A DNA stretch of 19,651 nt, from assembly GCA_029974875.1 (NCBI GenBank), contig JARKQP010000243.1:1-19651 (forward strand), read 5' to 3'. The DNA comes from Mobilitalea sp. (lineage in GTDB: Bacteria > Bacillota_A > Clostridia > Lachnospirales > Lachnospiraceae). The position numbers were made by a program, and so were the translations under genes. The notes beneath the pieces were generated by a model, which worked only from the letters and a program-made list of their open reading frames with translations, searched no databases and was not told where the DNA came from. The stretch's first letter is position 1. Each line of letters starts with the position of its first letter. Shown piece by piece: positions 7,490-14,648 of the stretch.

Positions 7490-7809
7490 AGTACTGCACC
7501 TCCATAGGTTATAGACAAATGGGATCCTCTCACTGGCTCCCCCGTCATATCAATATGTTACCGGGACTTGCTGCATTCCTGCAGATGCTGTGAATTCCTT
7601 TCACCTCTACCATGCTTGTTCCCAATGCACTAAAAAAGGTGGATAACAAAGATTATCCACCTGTAAGCCTGGCTACATATTATCTGTTTATCAAATAATA
7701 TTATATATCAGTATGCTTTAACCCGGTCACTGTAAACTCTGTTTACGCTATGGGTGAGAGATGGATTCTCTTCTTCGTCATGTAAATATTGGTGCCCAAT
7801 ACTCACAGC
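7490..7809 (-). promoter_or_regulatory. Long leader RNA of the infC operon (candidate L20 autoregulatory leader)
   Basis: About 320 bases lie between the predicted transcription start and the infC AUU codon, with no convincing gene. The leader contains local inverted repeats (for example GTAAAC/GTTTAC around 7734-7748), the attenuator at 7632-7662, and then a GGAGGT at the infC start. Low-GC Gram-positive bacteria commonly carry an L20-binding leader with a terminator here. No T-box signature (GGTGGnACCGCG) was found, so tRNA-dependent control is less likely. Confidence 0.6.
7632..7662 (-). terminator. Attenuator-type terminator inside the infC leader
   Basis: On the minus strand a perfect 10-bp stem, AGGTGGATAA/TTATCCACCT (7653-7662 with 7637-7646) with a 6-base loop, runs directly into TTTTTT. 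It lies about 145 bases before the infC start, inside the transcribed leader, so it can stop transcription before the operon unless it is countered. Confidence 0.85.
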
Positions 7810-7815
7810 TAGAAT

Positions 7816-7844
7816 ATTATAACACGAACAATTGACTGTGTCAA
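7816..7844 (-). promoter_or_regulatory. Consensus sigma-A promoter of the infC operon
   Basis: On the minus strand TTGACA (7839-7844) and TATAAT (7816-7821) are both perfect and separated by 17 bases. This is the strongest promoter in the window, as expected for a translation operon. Confidence 0.9.
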
Positions 7845-7845
7845 T

Positions 7846-7956
7846 CATGTTTTACAAAAACATCAGGCACGTTTCACAAAAGTATCAGGCACGTTTCACA
7901 AAAAGTACCAGGTACGCTTCACAAAAGTATCAGGCACGCTTCACAAAGGTATCAAG
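7846..7956. repeat. Five tandem copies of a 22-bp repeat reaching into a coding end
   Basis: Copies with the plus-strand core GTTTCACAAAAGTATCAGG begin at 7846, 7868, 7890 (23 bp), 7913 and 7935, with a few substitutions each. The unit boundary is a degenerate palindrome (GTACCAGGTAC in the third copy). Copy 5 encodes the last residues of the ECF S-component, and the stop codon at 7930-7932 lies in copy 4. Copy 1 begins 2 bp upstream of the infC -35 box. Similar GTGCCTGGCAC-type short repeats are widespread in Clostridia. Confidence 0.85.
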
Positions 7957-8541
7957 AGCCTTAGAAACTGCTCCTCCTGCCACAAAATTGATGCCTGCTT
8001 CTATCAGACCATTGATACCCACAAATGCAATCACAAAGGCAAATACATTCGTAGTTCCCGTCATGGATACAAAGCCCTGGATATAATCCGTTTTATAGAA
8101 GAACAGCATCAAGGCCGACATGAACAGTATCGTGTTCAGCACAGGCCCGGCAAGGCTCGCCACTGCGTAAGAAATTACTTTCGTCTTATCTATCTTTTTC
8201 AGGGCCATAAACACCAGACCTGAAAGCCAGCCCATCAGGATACGGGGAACCAGGCACACAACCAGGGTTGCCACGGGATTAATTCCAAGCAGTGCGGCAC
8301 CAAAGGCGCTCATCCCAAAGCATTGGATAAAGCTCGTAATTCCAAATACCCCGCCTAGGATTGCTCCGCTTGCCGGTCCCAGGACAATTGCGCCTACCGT
8401 AACCGGAATTACAATTAATGTAATCTCAATGGCCGGCGTCTTAATGTACCCGATCGGGGTAAAAGCCATAAGAATAATGATTGCGATAAATAATGCCAGC
8501 TGCACCATCTTTAAGGTGCTAAAGTTAGTTGTTGTATTCAT
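7930..8541 (-). CDS. ECF transporter substrate-binding (S) component, vitamin-type; substrate uncertain
   Basis: This protein of about 203 residues has six hydrophobic segments and the family signature region FTPIGYIKTPAIEITLIVIPVTVGAIVLGP followed by GxxxGxxFGxTSFxQC. It matches membrane S-components that bind a vitamin and dock to a shared EcfA-A'-T module, which is not in this window. The sequence type recalls PanT-like (pantothenate) components, and coaX (pantothenate kinase) is about 10 kb away, but the substrate is an inference. The start at 8541 is chosen because GGAGG lies 5 bases upstream; an ATG at 8553 precedes that site. A small hairpin (GCCGC/GCGGC, 8557-8569) sits just upstream of the ribosome site. 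The last residues (LDTFVKRA) come from the 22-bp repeat array. Confidence 0.85.
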   Translation of the reverse strand: MNTTTNFSTLKMVQLALFIAIIILMAFTPIGYIKTPAIEITLIVIPVTVGAIVLGPASGAILGGVFGITSFIQCFGMSAFGAALLGINPVATLVVCLVPRILMGWLSGLVFMALKKIDKTKVISYAVASLAGPVLNTILFMSALMLFFYKTDYIQGFVSMTGTTNVFAFVIAFVGINGLIEAGINFVAGGAVSKALDTFVKRA

Positions 8542-8636
8542 ATTTTCCTCCATTCTGCCGCTTTGCGGCGACCCATATACAACTCGCTACTTTGTATTAA
8601 TTGGATAATATACTCCTGAATAATATTTGGCCCAAC

Positions 8637-8860
8637 AAAAAAGCACCTAAGCTGGAATACCCGTCTTACAACGGCTTCAGGCAAGGTGCGGCAAAAATCA
8701 TAGCTCATTCCATATAACTAAAAATAAGCTCTGCTTTAAAAAACCCCTTTAGTTCCTGCCTGTACTTCCCATTGGTCAAGACTATGTATTCGGTGACTTA
8801 CTATATCCTTCTCCATACCCTGCTTCCTTCTTTTAGCCCTTATCCCTAAGGTGCATTAGA
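8637..8860 (-). ncRNA. Structured leader or small RNA ending in a terminator, upstream of the ECF gene
   Basis: The 3' part is a long imperfect hairpin (about 8643-8688 on the minus strand) whose outer stem is GCACCT/AGGTGC. It has inner stems CTGAA/TTCCAG (one bulge) and CCGT/ACGG, and is followed by TTTTTT. Upstream, a second GCACCT (in GCACCTTAGGGATAAGG, itself a 5-bp hairpin with a GGGA loop) and a CAGGCA could each pair with terminator strands, so mutually exclusive folds are possible. That is the behaviour of a riboswitch leader for a vitamin transporter. A stand-alone RNA of about 200 bases, such as 6S RNA, is the main alternative. I could not match it to cobalamin, THF, TPP, FMN or preQ1 consensus. 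Confidence 0.55.
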
Positions 8861-8942
8861 ATCTGCATAGGGTCAAATATAACCCCTGTGTGGATATGGA
8901 TATGATATATATTGTTATTGTCATTATTCAGTTTGTATTTGT

Positions 8943-8971
8943 ATCATATATTATTTATACAAAAAATGCAA
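8943..8971 (-). promoter_or_regulatory. Candidate sigma-A promoter for the leader RNA and ECF gene
   Basis: TTGCAT (8966-8971) and TATGAT (8943-8948) on the minus strand are separated by 17 bases. Transcription would begin near 8936, about 75 bases before the first GCACCT element. Confidence 0.55.
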
Positions 8972-9061
8972 TAGTTTATTCAACTGAAATCCATGGGAAA
9001 ACGCATGAGAAAAAAGTAATATTAATAAGATGATATAATCAATCCGGGAGGATTAATAAAA

Positions 9062-9106
9062 ATGAAAGAATTTTTAAAGCTGTTTACTAATGAGTACCTT
9101 GTATAA
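9062..9106 (+). pseudogene. 14-codon stub with a good ribosome site (possible truncated gene)
   Basis: A GGGAGG followed 10 bases later by ATG opens a short plus-strand frame reading MKEFLKLFTNEYLV before TAA. A TATAAT-like sequence lies at 9034-9039. It runs head-on into the 3' end of the CGGC protein gene (stop at 9087). It may be the 5' scar of a gene cut off when the neighbouring B12 operon arrived or was rearranged, or a chance short frame. Confidence 0.25.
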
Positions 9107-9422
9107 TTTTTACCCCTGATTTTTCAAGGCGTTCGCTTATTTTCTTTATAACTTCGCATTCATTGCCCTTGGGAAAGGTACAAACCCCTTTATGAACAGA
9201 GTCAAGATTCATGCTGATAATCCTATCCAGTTTTTCATGAAAGGCTTCATCGCTTTCATAATCGCAACCGCACCCGTTGCAATGGAAAAATGCACAGAGC
9301 TCTACATCTTCGCCTTTGTATATTTCAAAAGTTTTGTCTCTGTTATTAAAGGCTTTAAAGCAACCGCCGCTGCTGCAAACAGCCGTGGCATTTAAGCAAG
9401 TGAGCATCGCTATTCTTTTCAT
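9087..9422 (-). CDS. CGGC-domain protein, Cys-rich, in a cobalamin transport operon
   Basis: This 111-residue soluble protein has nine cysteines (9, 16, 21, 43, 48, 51, 53, 81, 89). Its layout follows the CGGC-domain family: an opening beta strand ending in Cys (RIAMLTC), a C-S-S-G-G-C-F-K segment, then the C-x-G-C signature (here CNGC, residues 48-51), and a helix with a C-terminal VKIIQGTH. The Cys pattern suggests metal or cofactor binding, but the biochemical role of the family is not established. It lies 19 bp after the ATPase gene with an AAGGGGG ribosome site, so it is the last gene of the operon under the cobalamin riboswitch, which ties it to corrinoid uptake or handling. Confidence 0.8.
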   Translation of the reverse strand: MKRIAMLTCLNATAVCSSGGCFKAFNNRDKTFEIYKGEDVELCAFFHCNGCGCDYESDEAFHEKLDRIISMNLDSVHKGVCTFPKGNECEVIKKISERLEKSGVKIIQGTH

Positions 9423-9441
9423 TATGTTCCCCCTTTTCAGT

Positions 9442-10212
9442 TCAAGTCATTGACGGGCTGAATAAAATATTAATAACACCTGTTTCATTATCTTCAATAA
9501 TTTTCGTGTCCACTTCATAAATTTCTTTTAGCAGGCCTGTGGTGAGTATTTCTTTCGGCACTCCGTGAGCCATAATAGAGCCGTTTTTAATCACATATAA
9601 TTCGTCGCAGTACATTGCCGCTATATTTAAGTCGTGTAAAGCAGCAATGACGGTAATATCTAAGTTTTTTACAATATTAAGTATTTGAAGCTGATACTTG
9701 ATATCCAAATGATTTGTCGGTTCATCAAGGATTAAGCATTCCGTCTGCTGGGCAAGGGCACGGGCTAAAATAATCCGCTGCTGCTCCCCGCCAGATAAGG
9801 TAGAAAAGGCTCTTGGGGCAAAGTCCTCCATTTCAACCCTTTTCAAGGCTTCGTATACGATTTTGTAATCCTCCGCAGTATCCCGTTCCATTTGTTTTTT
9901 ATGGGGCGCTCTTCCCATGAGCACAACATCTTGTACGGAAAAATCAAAATTATAATAATTATGCTGGGAAACCACAGCCATTTTCCTTGCAGATTCCTTA
10001 ACGGAAAATCTGTTTAGCTCTGTGTTGTCAAGATAGATAGCGCCCCCAGAAGGTTTTAAAACCCTATAAATACATTTGAGAAAAGTGGATTTCCCGCTGC
10101 CGTTGGGTCCGATGATACCAATGAATTTCTTTTCTCCAACATCTACCGTAACAGATTTTACAATTTCCTTTCCCCCAAGAATTGCAGAAGTTTCAACGCA
10201 TTTAATTTTCAT
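9442..10212 (-). CDS. ABC transporter ATP-binding protein of the FecCD/BtuCD type (corrinoid importer)
   Basis: This 256-residue ATPase has Walker A GPNGSGKST (35-43), Q-loop Gln83, signature LSGGEQQR (139-146), Walker B CLILDEP (159-165) and switch His193 (ALHDLN). It would power import together with the permease and the lipoprotein encoded upstream. Its ATG at 10212 shares the A of the permease stop (TGATG), showing tight translational coupling. FecE, FhuC and BtuD proteins look alike; cobalamin or another corrinoid is chosen as substrate because the operon is led by a cobalamin riboswitch. Confidence 0.92.
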   Translation of the reverse strand: MKIKCVETSAILGGKEIVKSVTVDVGEKKFIGIIGPNGSGKSTFLKCIYRVLKPSGGAIYLDNTELNRFSVKESARKMAVVSQHNYYNFDFSVQDVVLMGRAPHKKQMERDTAEDYKIVYEALKRVEMEDFAPRAFSTLSGGEQQRIILARALAQQTECLILDEPTNHLDIKYQLQILNIVKNLDITVIAALHDLNIAAMYCDELYVIKNGSIMAHGVPKEILTTGLLKEIYEVDTKIIEDNETGVINILFSPSMT

Positions 10213-11324
10213 CAGCCCGCACCTCCGAAGCCGTAGGATTTTTTAACAAGCAGATAAATAAAGCAAGGTGCCCCGATCATTGAGATCAAAATACCGATAG
10301 GAAGCTCTGAATTCGGCACTAATATTCTTGAAAGAACATCCGTCCAAATCAAAAGAATTGCCCCTGTAAGTGCAGCTATGGGTATGATTTTTTTATGGTC
10401 GGTGCCAAAAAAAATTCTCACAATATGGGGTATGATTAAACCTACAAATCCAATCATCCCGGCAGAATATACGATAAAGCCGATCATAACGGAGGTTATT
10501 AACAGGTAAAATATACGGTATTTATGTAAATCTGTTCCCAGAGTGATGGAAACCTCATCTCCAAGAAGCATCATGTTTAAATTCCTATATTGGGTAATGA
10601 AGAATAGTATCCCGGCTAAAATCACAGCAAAAACCACTCCATTGGAGTACCATTTAGCTCCCGCCAAGCTTCCCATAAGCCAAAAGGTTATGGTTTGCAT
10701 GCCCTCTTTATCGTTGGCAAAATAGACGATGAAGCTGGAAAAGGAAGAGCAGACAGAGCTTATAGCCGTACCTGCCAACAAAAGCTTAACCGAACTAGCT
10801 CTTGAACCTATATTGGCTATGGTTACAACAAGAACGGAAGCAAAAAAGGCGCCGGCAGAAGCCGTTATTCCTATAAAATTAGCTCCGAAAAATGCCCCTA
10901 TGCCAAGCATAATAGCCATGGTTGCACCTAAAGAAGCCCCTGAGGATATGCCGAGAATATAGGGATCTGCCAAGGGGTTTTTCACAATTGCCTGCATAAC
11001 AACTCCGCATACGGAAAGACCCCCGCCCACGGCTACAGCCAGAAACAGTCGGGGAAGCCTTATGAGCCACACTACGTCGTGTGTGGGGCCTTTAGCATAT
11101 GCAGAAAGGCTTTCCAAATGGAAAAGCTTATACAAAAGGGCACTGTACACATCTTGCACCGATATTGAAACAGAGCCGAAGGTCACTGCAAACAAAATAG
11201 AAACGACAACACCTGCTATCAGCAGGAAAATAACGGCCATATAAAATGGCGTTATTTTCTTTCCCTGCATCAGCATCATAATATCTTCCGTATTTTTAAG
11301 ACTATTCTTTTCTTTTTTATTCAT
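10212..11324 (-). CDS. FecCD/BtuC-family ABC transporter permease (corrinoid importer)
   Basis: This hydrophobic protein of about 370 residues has around nine to ten membrane segments and family landmarks: RLPRLFLAVAVGGGLSVCGVVMQAIVKNPLADPYILGISSGASLGA, a central LLAGTAISS, WLMGSLAGAKW, and a C-terminal GMIGFVGLIIPHIVR coupling region. It forms the transmembrane channel of the importer as a homodimer. I set the start at the ATG 11324, which overlaps the end of the binding-protein gene (stop at 11317); an upstream TTG at 11351 lacks a ribosome site. Confidence 0.9.
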   Translation of the reverse strand: MNKKEKNSLKNTEDIMMLMQGKKITPFYMAVIFLLIAGVVVSILFAVTFGSVSISVQDVYSALLYKLFHLESLSAYAKGPTHDVVWLIRLPRLFLAVAVGGGLSVCGVVMQAIVKNPLADPYILGISSGASLGATMAIMLGIGAFFGANFIGITASAGAFFASVLVVTIANIGSRASSVKLLLAGTAISSVCSSFSSFIVYFANDKEGMQTITFWLMGSLAGAKWYSNGVVFAVILAGILFFITQYRNLNMMLLGDEVSITLGTDLHKYRIFYLLITSVMIGFIVYSAGMIGFVGLIIPHIVRIFFGTDHKKIIPIAALTGAILLIWTDVLSRILVPNSELPIGILISMIGAPCFIYLLVKKSYGFGGAG

Positions 11325-12372
11325 ATAATTCAGGGTATATTCCTTTTGCAAACTTTGTTATGCCGTCAATGGTCCTTACACCGCTGCAATACATTTCCCC
11401 TAACTGTATGGTATGGACTTCCTTATTCATAACGGCGTTAAGGCTTGCAAGAGCCGGGTCTTCCAATACAAGGTTAGCGCTGTAGGTGGACATATCCTCA
11501 TTTTCCCTATCCATATAAACTACGAATATGATATCAGGATTGATTTTAATAAGATCTTCCGTTCCAACAGTACCGCCTTCTACAGTAATCAGGTCTGCGC
11601 CAAGCTGCGTGACCATATCACCGCCGAGAGAATCTTCACCGTATACCCTTGTATCAGATAAAAATTCTATAATCATTACTGTACGTTTAGTTTCAGCCTT
11701 AGAGGCGTGTCCAACCACCTTACTTACTTCAGCTTTTATTTCATTTACAATGGCTTCCGCCTTATCACTTACATCAAAAATTTCACCAAGGTCTAAAATG
11801 TCTTTATATTCATTTTCCAAAGTTCTTTCAGGAACGGCTCCGCTGTTAAGCGCCATGTAGGTTTGGACGCCGTTATCATGCCAATAGTCAACCTCCCCAA
11901 GGCGCTTTTCGCCAAAAAAGGAATACCAGCTTAATATAAAATCAGGCTGCATCATCGTTACTGTTTCCCTGTCGGGAGCAAATTCAGTAAGATAGTTAAC
12001 CTTTGAAAACGCTTCCTCATACTCAGGTTTCACAGCATGGTCTAAGCCTGAGCAGGCAAGAATCCTATCTTCAAGGCCGAGGGCAAGTAAAGTTTCAATA
12101 GAATTTTGATATACTGCCAATACTTTCTCAGGCGCTTTTTCAAAGGTCTGGGTGATTTCTTCCTTAGCATAATTATAGTTTGTTATGGTTACAGGGTAGT
12201 GGCTTTCCTTTTGCGTACCATCGGCTTTTTCCGTGTTTGCAGGTGCAGCTTCCGGTGAAGGGCTTTCACTTGGAGTCACAGCTGCATTTTGATTTAGCGC
12301 CTCAGATGATTTACACCCCATCATTCCAAAAAACATCATGGCTGAAAGCATTAATAAAATGTATTTTTTCAT
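11317..12372 (-). CDS. Lipoprotein substrate-binding protein of a cobalamin-regulated ABC importer
   Basis: This protein of about 351 residues starts with a lipoprotein signal (KKYILLMLSAMMFFGMMGC, lipidated Cys20). A Ser/Pro/Glu-rich linker follows, then a BtuF/FepB-type bilobed domain (PEKVLAVYQNSIETLLALGL, PDFILSW, INPDIIFVVYMDRE). It captures substrate outside the cell and delivers it to the permease. GGAGG lies 8 bases before the ATG at 12372; a TTG two codons earlier is less likely. Siderophore-binding proteins share this fold, but the cobalamin riboswitch directly upstream argues for a corrinoid. Confidence 0.9.
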   Translation of the reverse strand: MKKYILLMLSAMMFFGMMGCKSSEALNQNAAVTPSESPSPEAAPANTEKADGTQKESHYPVTITNYNYAKEEITQTFEKAPEKVLAVYQNSIETLLALGLEDRILACSGLDHAVKPEYEEAFSKVNYLTEFAPDRETVTMMQPDFILSWYSFFGEKRLGEVDYWHDNGVQTYMALNSGAVPERTLENEYKDILDLGEIFDVSDKAEAIVNEIKAEVSKVVGHASKAETKRTVMIIEFLSDTRVYGEDSLGGDMVTQLGADLITVEGGTVGTEDLIKINPDIIFVVYMDRENEDMSTYSANLVLEDPALASLNAVMNKEVHTIQLGEMYCSGVRTIDGITKFAKGIYPELYE

Positions 12373-12403
12373 TATCAAATCCTCCTACTGGTATAAAAAA
12401 ACA

Positions 12404-12434
12404 TAAAAAAACCGCCTTGCATAATAAAGGGCGG
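12404..12434 (-). terminator. Terminator of the cobalamin riboswitch expression platform
   Basis: On the minus strand CCGCC-C-TT pairs with AAGGCGG (12412-12434, one bulged C) and runs into eight T residues. It lies between the aptamer and the ribosome site of the lipoprotein gene. A second hairpin, GGTACA/TGTACC, sits just before it and may take part in the switch. Confidence 0.75.
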
Positions 12435-12509
12435 CAAATAGAATGGTACAACAAAGATGTACCAAAATCTGAAACAAGTTTTCTATCCTCCCTCCGAGAA
12501 TTAACCTTG

Positions 12510-12680
12510 AGCAAAAAGGCAGGTCTCCTGACTCATAATCTTCCTCGTCTTTTTCCTTCCCAGACAGAATGCCCAGTGGATTTTTAAAAGACTCGTCATA
12601 TCCTACAGTAGCGGGGGCTGTTGTGTTTTCCACATTCCCTATTATCCGGCAAAAAATGCCGGCACCTCATTGCTTAATAT
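12510..12680 (-). promoter_or_regulatory. Cobalamin riboswitch aptamer
   Basis: On the minus strand the aptamer opens with GAGGTGCCGGC...GCCGG and AGGGAATGTGG, then the B12 box AGCCCCCGCTACTG (12606-12619). After a variable arm comes CCACTGGGC...TCTGGGAAGG, and it closes with GAGTCAGGAGACCTGCC (12518-12534). These are the conserved parts of the adenosylcobalamin-class riboswitch. When bound, it is expected to favour the terminator at 12404-12434 and shut off the importer operon. Confidence 0.95.
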
Positions 12681-12693
12681 TTAATTTGCTTAA

Positions 12694-12722
12694 AGACTAT
12701 CACAATTATTTCTCTGTGTCAA
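12694..12722 (-). promoter_or_regulatory. Sigma-A promoter of the cobalamin importer operon
   Basis: TTGACA (12717-12722) is perfect; TAGTCT (12694-12699) follows after 17 bases on the minus strand. Transcription would start close to the 5' side of the riboswitch. Confidence 0.65.
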
Positions 12723-12756
12723 TATTCTTTTTCCTGTAGCGGCTGAAATCCATTCT

Positions 12757-13548
12757 TTATCTTATCCTGACATCAGCATCCTTCAGCGGCTTAGCCCTAA
12801 TCATGGACGCAACCATCAGGACAAACCCAACGGCCAGCATCAGCAGCTTGGCAATGTTTGACCCGGGAAGCAGCATAATTAAAAATGCACTTGCATTCAC
12901 CAGCATATGAAGGATGATGGGAGCATAAACCGTCCTGAATTTCCGGTAAAGCAATCCCAGTATAAAGCCGAAGCCGGCCGCATAGATGCCCTGGACCAGG
13001 TTACCATGGTAAACCCCGAATAAAATTGCCTGCAGGACATTCGCTGCCAGAAAGGGGAGATGCCGGTTAGCCACCTGGAACGTGACACCCCGGAAAATCA
13101 ACTCCTCCGTAATTGGTGCAATGACAACCGCCACTATTACAACCACAATGCTATTACCCGATAAAATATTCCCTATGGTATTCGCATATTCATCAAAGGC
13201 CTTGGGAAAGTATCCCGACAGGATTCCCAGGACTCCTGAAACAAATAGCTGGAACCCTAATGCCAGGCAGATAAGCTGTCCCATATTCTTTACCTTAACT
13301 ATATCCTTAAGCCTTCCTCCCGGCTCCCTGTAAATCCTGCGGTACCAGAATAAGAATACGATCCCGCTGCTTAAGACCGCTATGGCTGAAAACAGATAAG
13401 CAGCTTCTGTGCCCACCTGCTCCAGTCCTGCTTTTGTACCGGTAATAAACGGATACAGCATTGTCTGTGCCATTACCACTGACAACTGGACAGCAACTGC
13501 TGCCAAGGGTGGCAATATGGCCGTCAGGCCTTTTAAATATCTCTTCAT
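12757..13548 (-). CDS. CPBP-family intramembrane metalloprotease (second of a tandem pair)
   Basis: This protein of about 263 residues has some seven to eight membrane segments. It shows the CPBP/Abi motifs: Glu148-Glu149 and Arg153 in TEELIFRG, His181 in GVYHGN, and His214 with Asn218 in HMLVNAS. These are the expected zinc and catalytic residues, so it should be active. CPBP proteins process prenylated or bacteriocin-type peptides or act in immunity; the substrate here is unknown. Frames reach back to an ATG at 13641, but GGAG lies 6 bases before the ATG at 13548, and that start aligns with the N-terminus of the neighbour. An ATG at 13572 overlapping the upstream stop is the main alternative. 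Confidence 0.88.
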   Translation of the reverse strand: MKRYLKGLTAILPPLAAVAVQLSVVMAQTMLYPFITGTKAGLEQVGTEAAYLFSAIAVLSSGIVFLFWYRRIYREPGGRLKDIVKVKNMGQLICLALGFQLFVSGVLGILSGYFPKAFDEYANTIGNILSGNSIVVVIVAVVIAPITEELIFRGVTFQVANRHLPFLAANVLQAILFGVYHGNLVQGIYAAGFGFILGLLYRKFRTVYAPIILHMLVNASAFLIMLLPGSNIAKLLMLAVGFVLMVASMIRAKPLKDADVRIR

Positions 13549-13565
13549 CCCATGCTCCATGCCCT

Positions 13566-14489
13566 TCAACATCCCATACCCTCTGCTCCGTTTGCAGTAT
13601 GGTTGCTTCCATCCCGGACTGTTCCGACCTTGGCAACCCATCTTAGCCCAATGACCAGAACAATTACCCCGAACACCATATATCCAATAAAAATTATAGT
13701 ATTCTCCGGCATTATCATTACATAGCTCAGGGCGTTAAATATCATATGGAGCACAATTGATGCTTTAATGCTCTTAAATTTATAGGCGACATAGCCTAAG
13801 GCCAGGCCTGCCGGAAGGGTATACAGGCTTTGTACAATATTCATATGGAACAGGGAGAACAAGATTGCCTGGATCAGTATTGCGGCAAATGCCGGGGCTA
13901 TCCTCTGCACCTTCTTCATAATTACACCCCGGAACAATAGCTCCTCTGAAAAGGGTGCCAATATTACCGTCGTAATAAAAACAACAATTGCATTGCCATG
14001 CATAAACTCCTGGATCAGCTCATTATACTCCTGCATGATTTTTTCAAAGTAGGGATGGATTAATTCCATCCCGCTGCCAATAACAATCTGGCATCCAAGG
14101 GCAATGAGGGCAAGAAAAAACAGGTTTCCCGGCGTAAACAGCTTAATTTTAAAATCCTGGGCACCAGTGTTACCCTCTCCTTGATATACTCTCTCCTTCC
14201 GGAGCATTTCCCGGTACCAAAAGAAAAAGATCAGGATCCAGGTAATGGGCATAAGAGCTGTATATACATCTGTTAATTTCAGCGTATAATCCAGCAGCTT
14301 CTCCCCCGCATACCCCAATAAACCCAGCATCCCTGTAAGGGTTCTTTCCTCCCGGGGCGTCACCAGCATATATGAGCCAAAAACACATTGGAAGAAAATA
14401 AAAACGCTTGCCATTCCCATATAGACAGGAACCAGCAATGCCACCACAGCGGGCAGCAAGGCAGCAAAAAATCCACGGACCTTCCTCAT
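13566..14489 (-). CDS. CPBP-family intramembrane metalloprotease (first of a tandem pair)
   Basis: This 307-residue polytopic membrane protein is a paralogue of the next gene. It carries Glu182-Glu183 and Arg187 in SEELLFRG, His215 in SLFHMN, and His248 with Asn252 in HMIFNAL, the full CPBP set. It ends in a polar tail of about 20 residues (from VRDGSNH). GAGG lies 8 bases before the ATG at 14489. Spacing to the second copy is minimal, so they are one transcription unit. No bacteriocin precursor or immunity gene was found beside them. Confidence 0.88.
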   Translation of the reverse strand: MRKVRGFFAALLPAVVALLVPVYMGMASVFIFFQCVFGSYMLVTPREERTLTGMLGLLGYAGEKLLDYTLKLTDVYTALMPITWILIFFFWYREMLRKERVYQGEGNTGAQDFKIKLFTPGNLFFLALIALGCQIVIGSGMELIHPYFEKIMQEYNELIQEFMHGNAIVVFITTVILAPFSEELLFRGVIMKKVQRIAPAFAAILIQAILFSLFHMNIVQSLYTLPAGLALGYVAYKFKSIKASIVLHMIFNALSYVMIMPENTIIFIGYMVFGVIVLVIGLRWVAKVGTVRDGSNHTANGAEGMGC

Positions 14490-14648
14490 AAATTCGTCCT
14501 CTATTCTTTCCTATACATGATATTGTAACTATACAGCACTTCCAAAAAAAATACCAGCATAATTCAAGTAATCCTATTTTACCACCAACCGGAACAGGCC
14601 GCTAGAACCGGAATGTGGTAATATAATTACATTTTATAACAATATTCC

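Noticed and set aside
7490..7809. T-box riboswitch for the infC leader
   Set aside because: No GGTGGnACCGCG box or specifier-loop layout was seen; an L20-type leader fits the gene context better.
7846..7956. 22-bp repeats considered as a CRISPR array
   Set aside because: Units are directly contiguous without unique spacers, and no cas genes are present.
8781..8850. GGAAGCAG segment suggesting SRP RNA
   Set aside because: The flanking bases that form the SRP domain IV stem are absent; the match is limited to a short purine stretch.
12180..12587. 135-codon plus-strand frame over the lipoprotein start and cobalamin riboswitch
   Set aside because: It lies antisense to a clear signal peptide, terminator and riboswitch; no start context and no recognisable domain.
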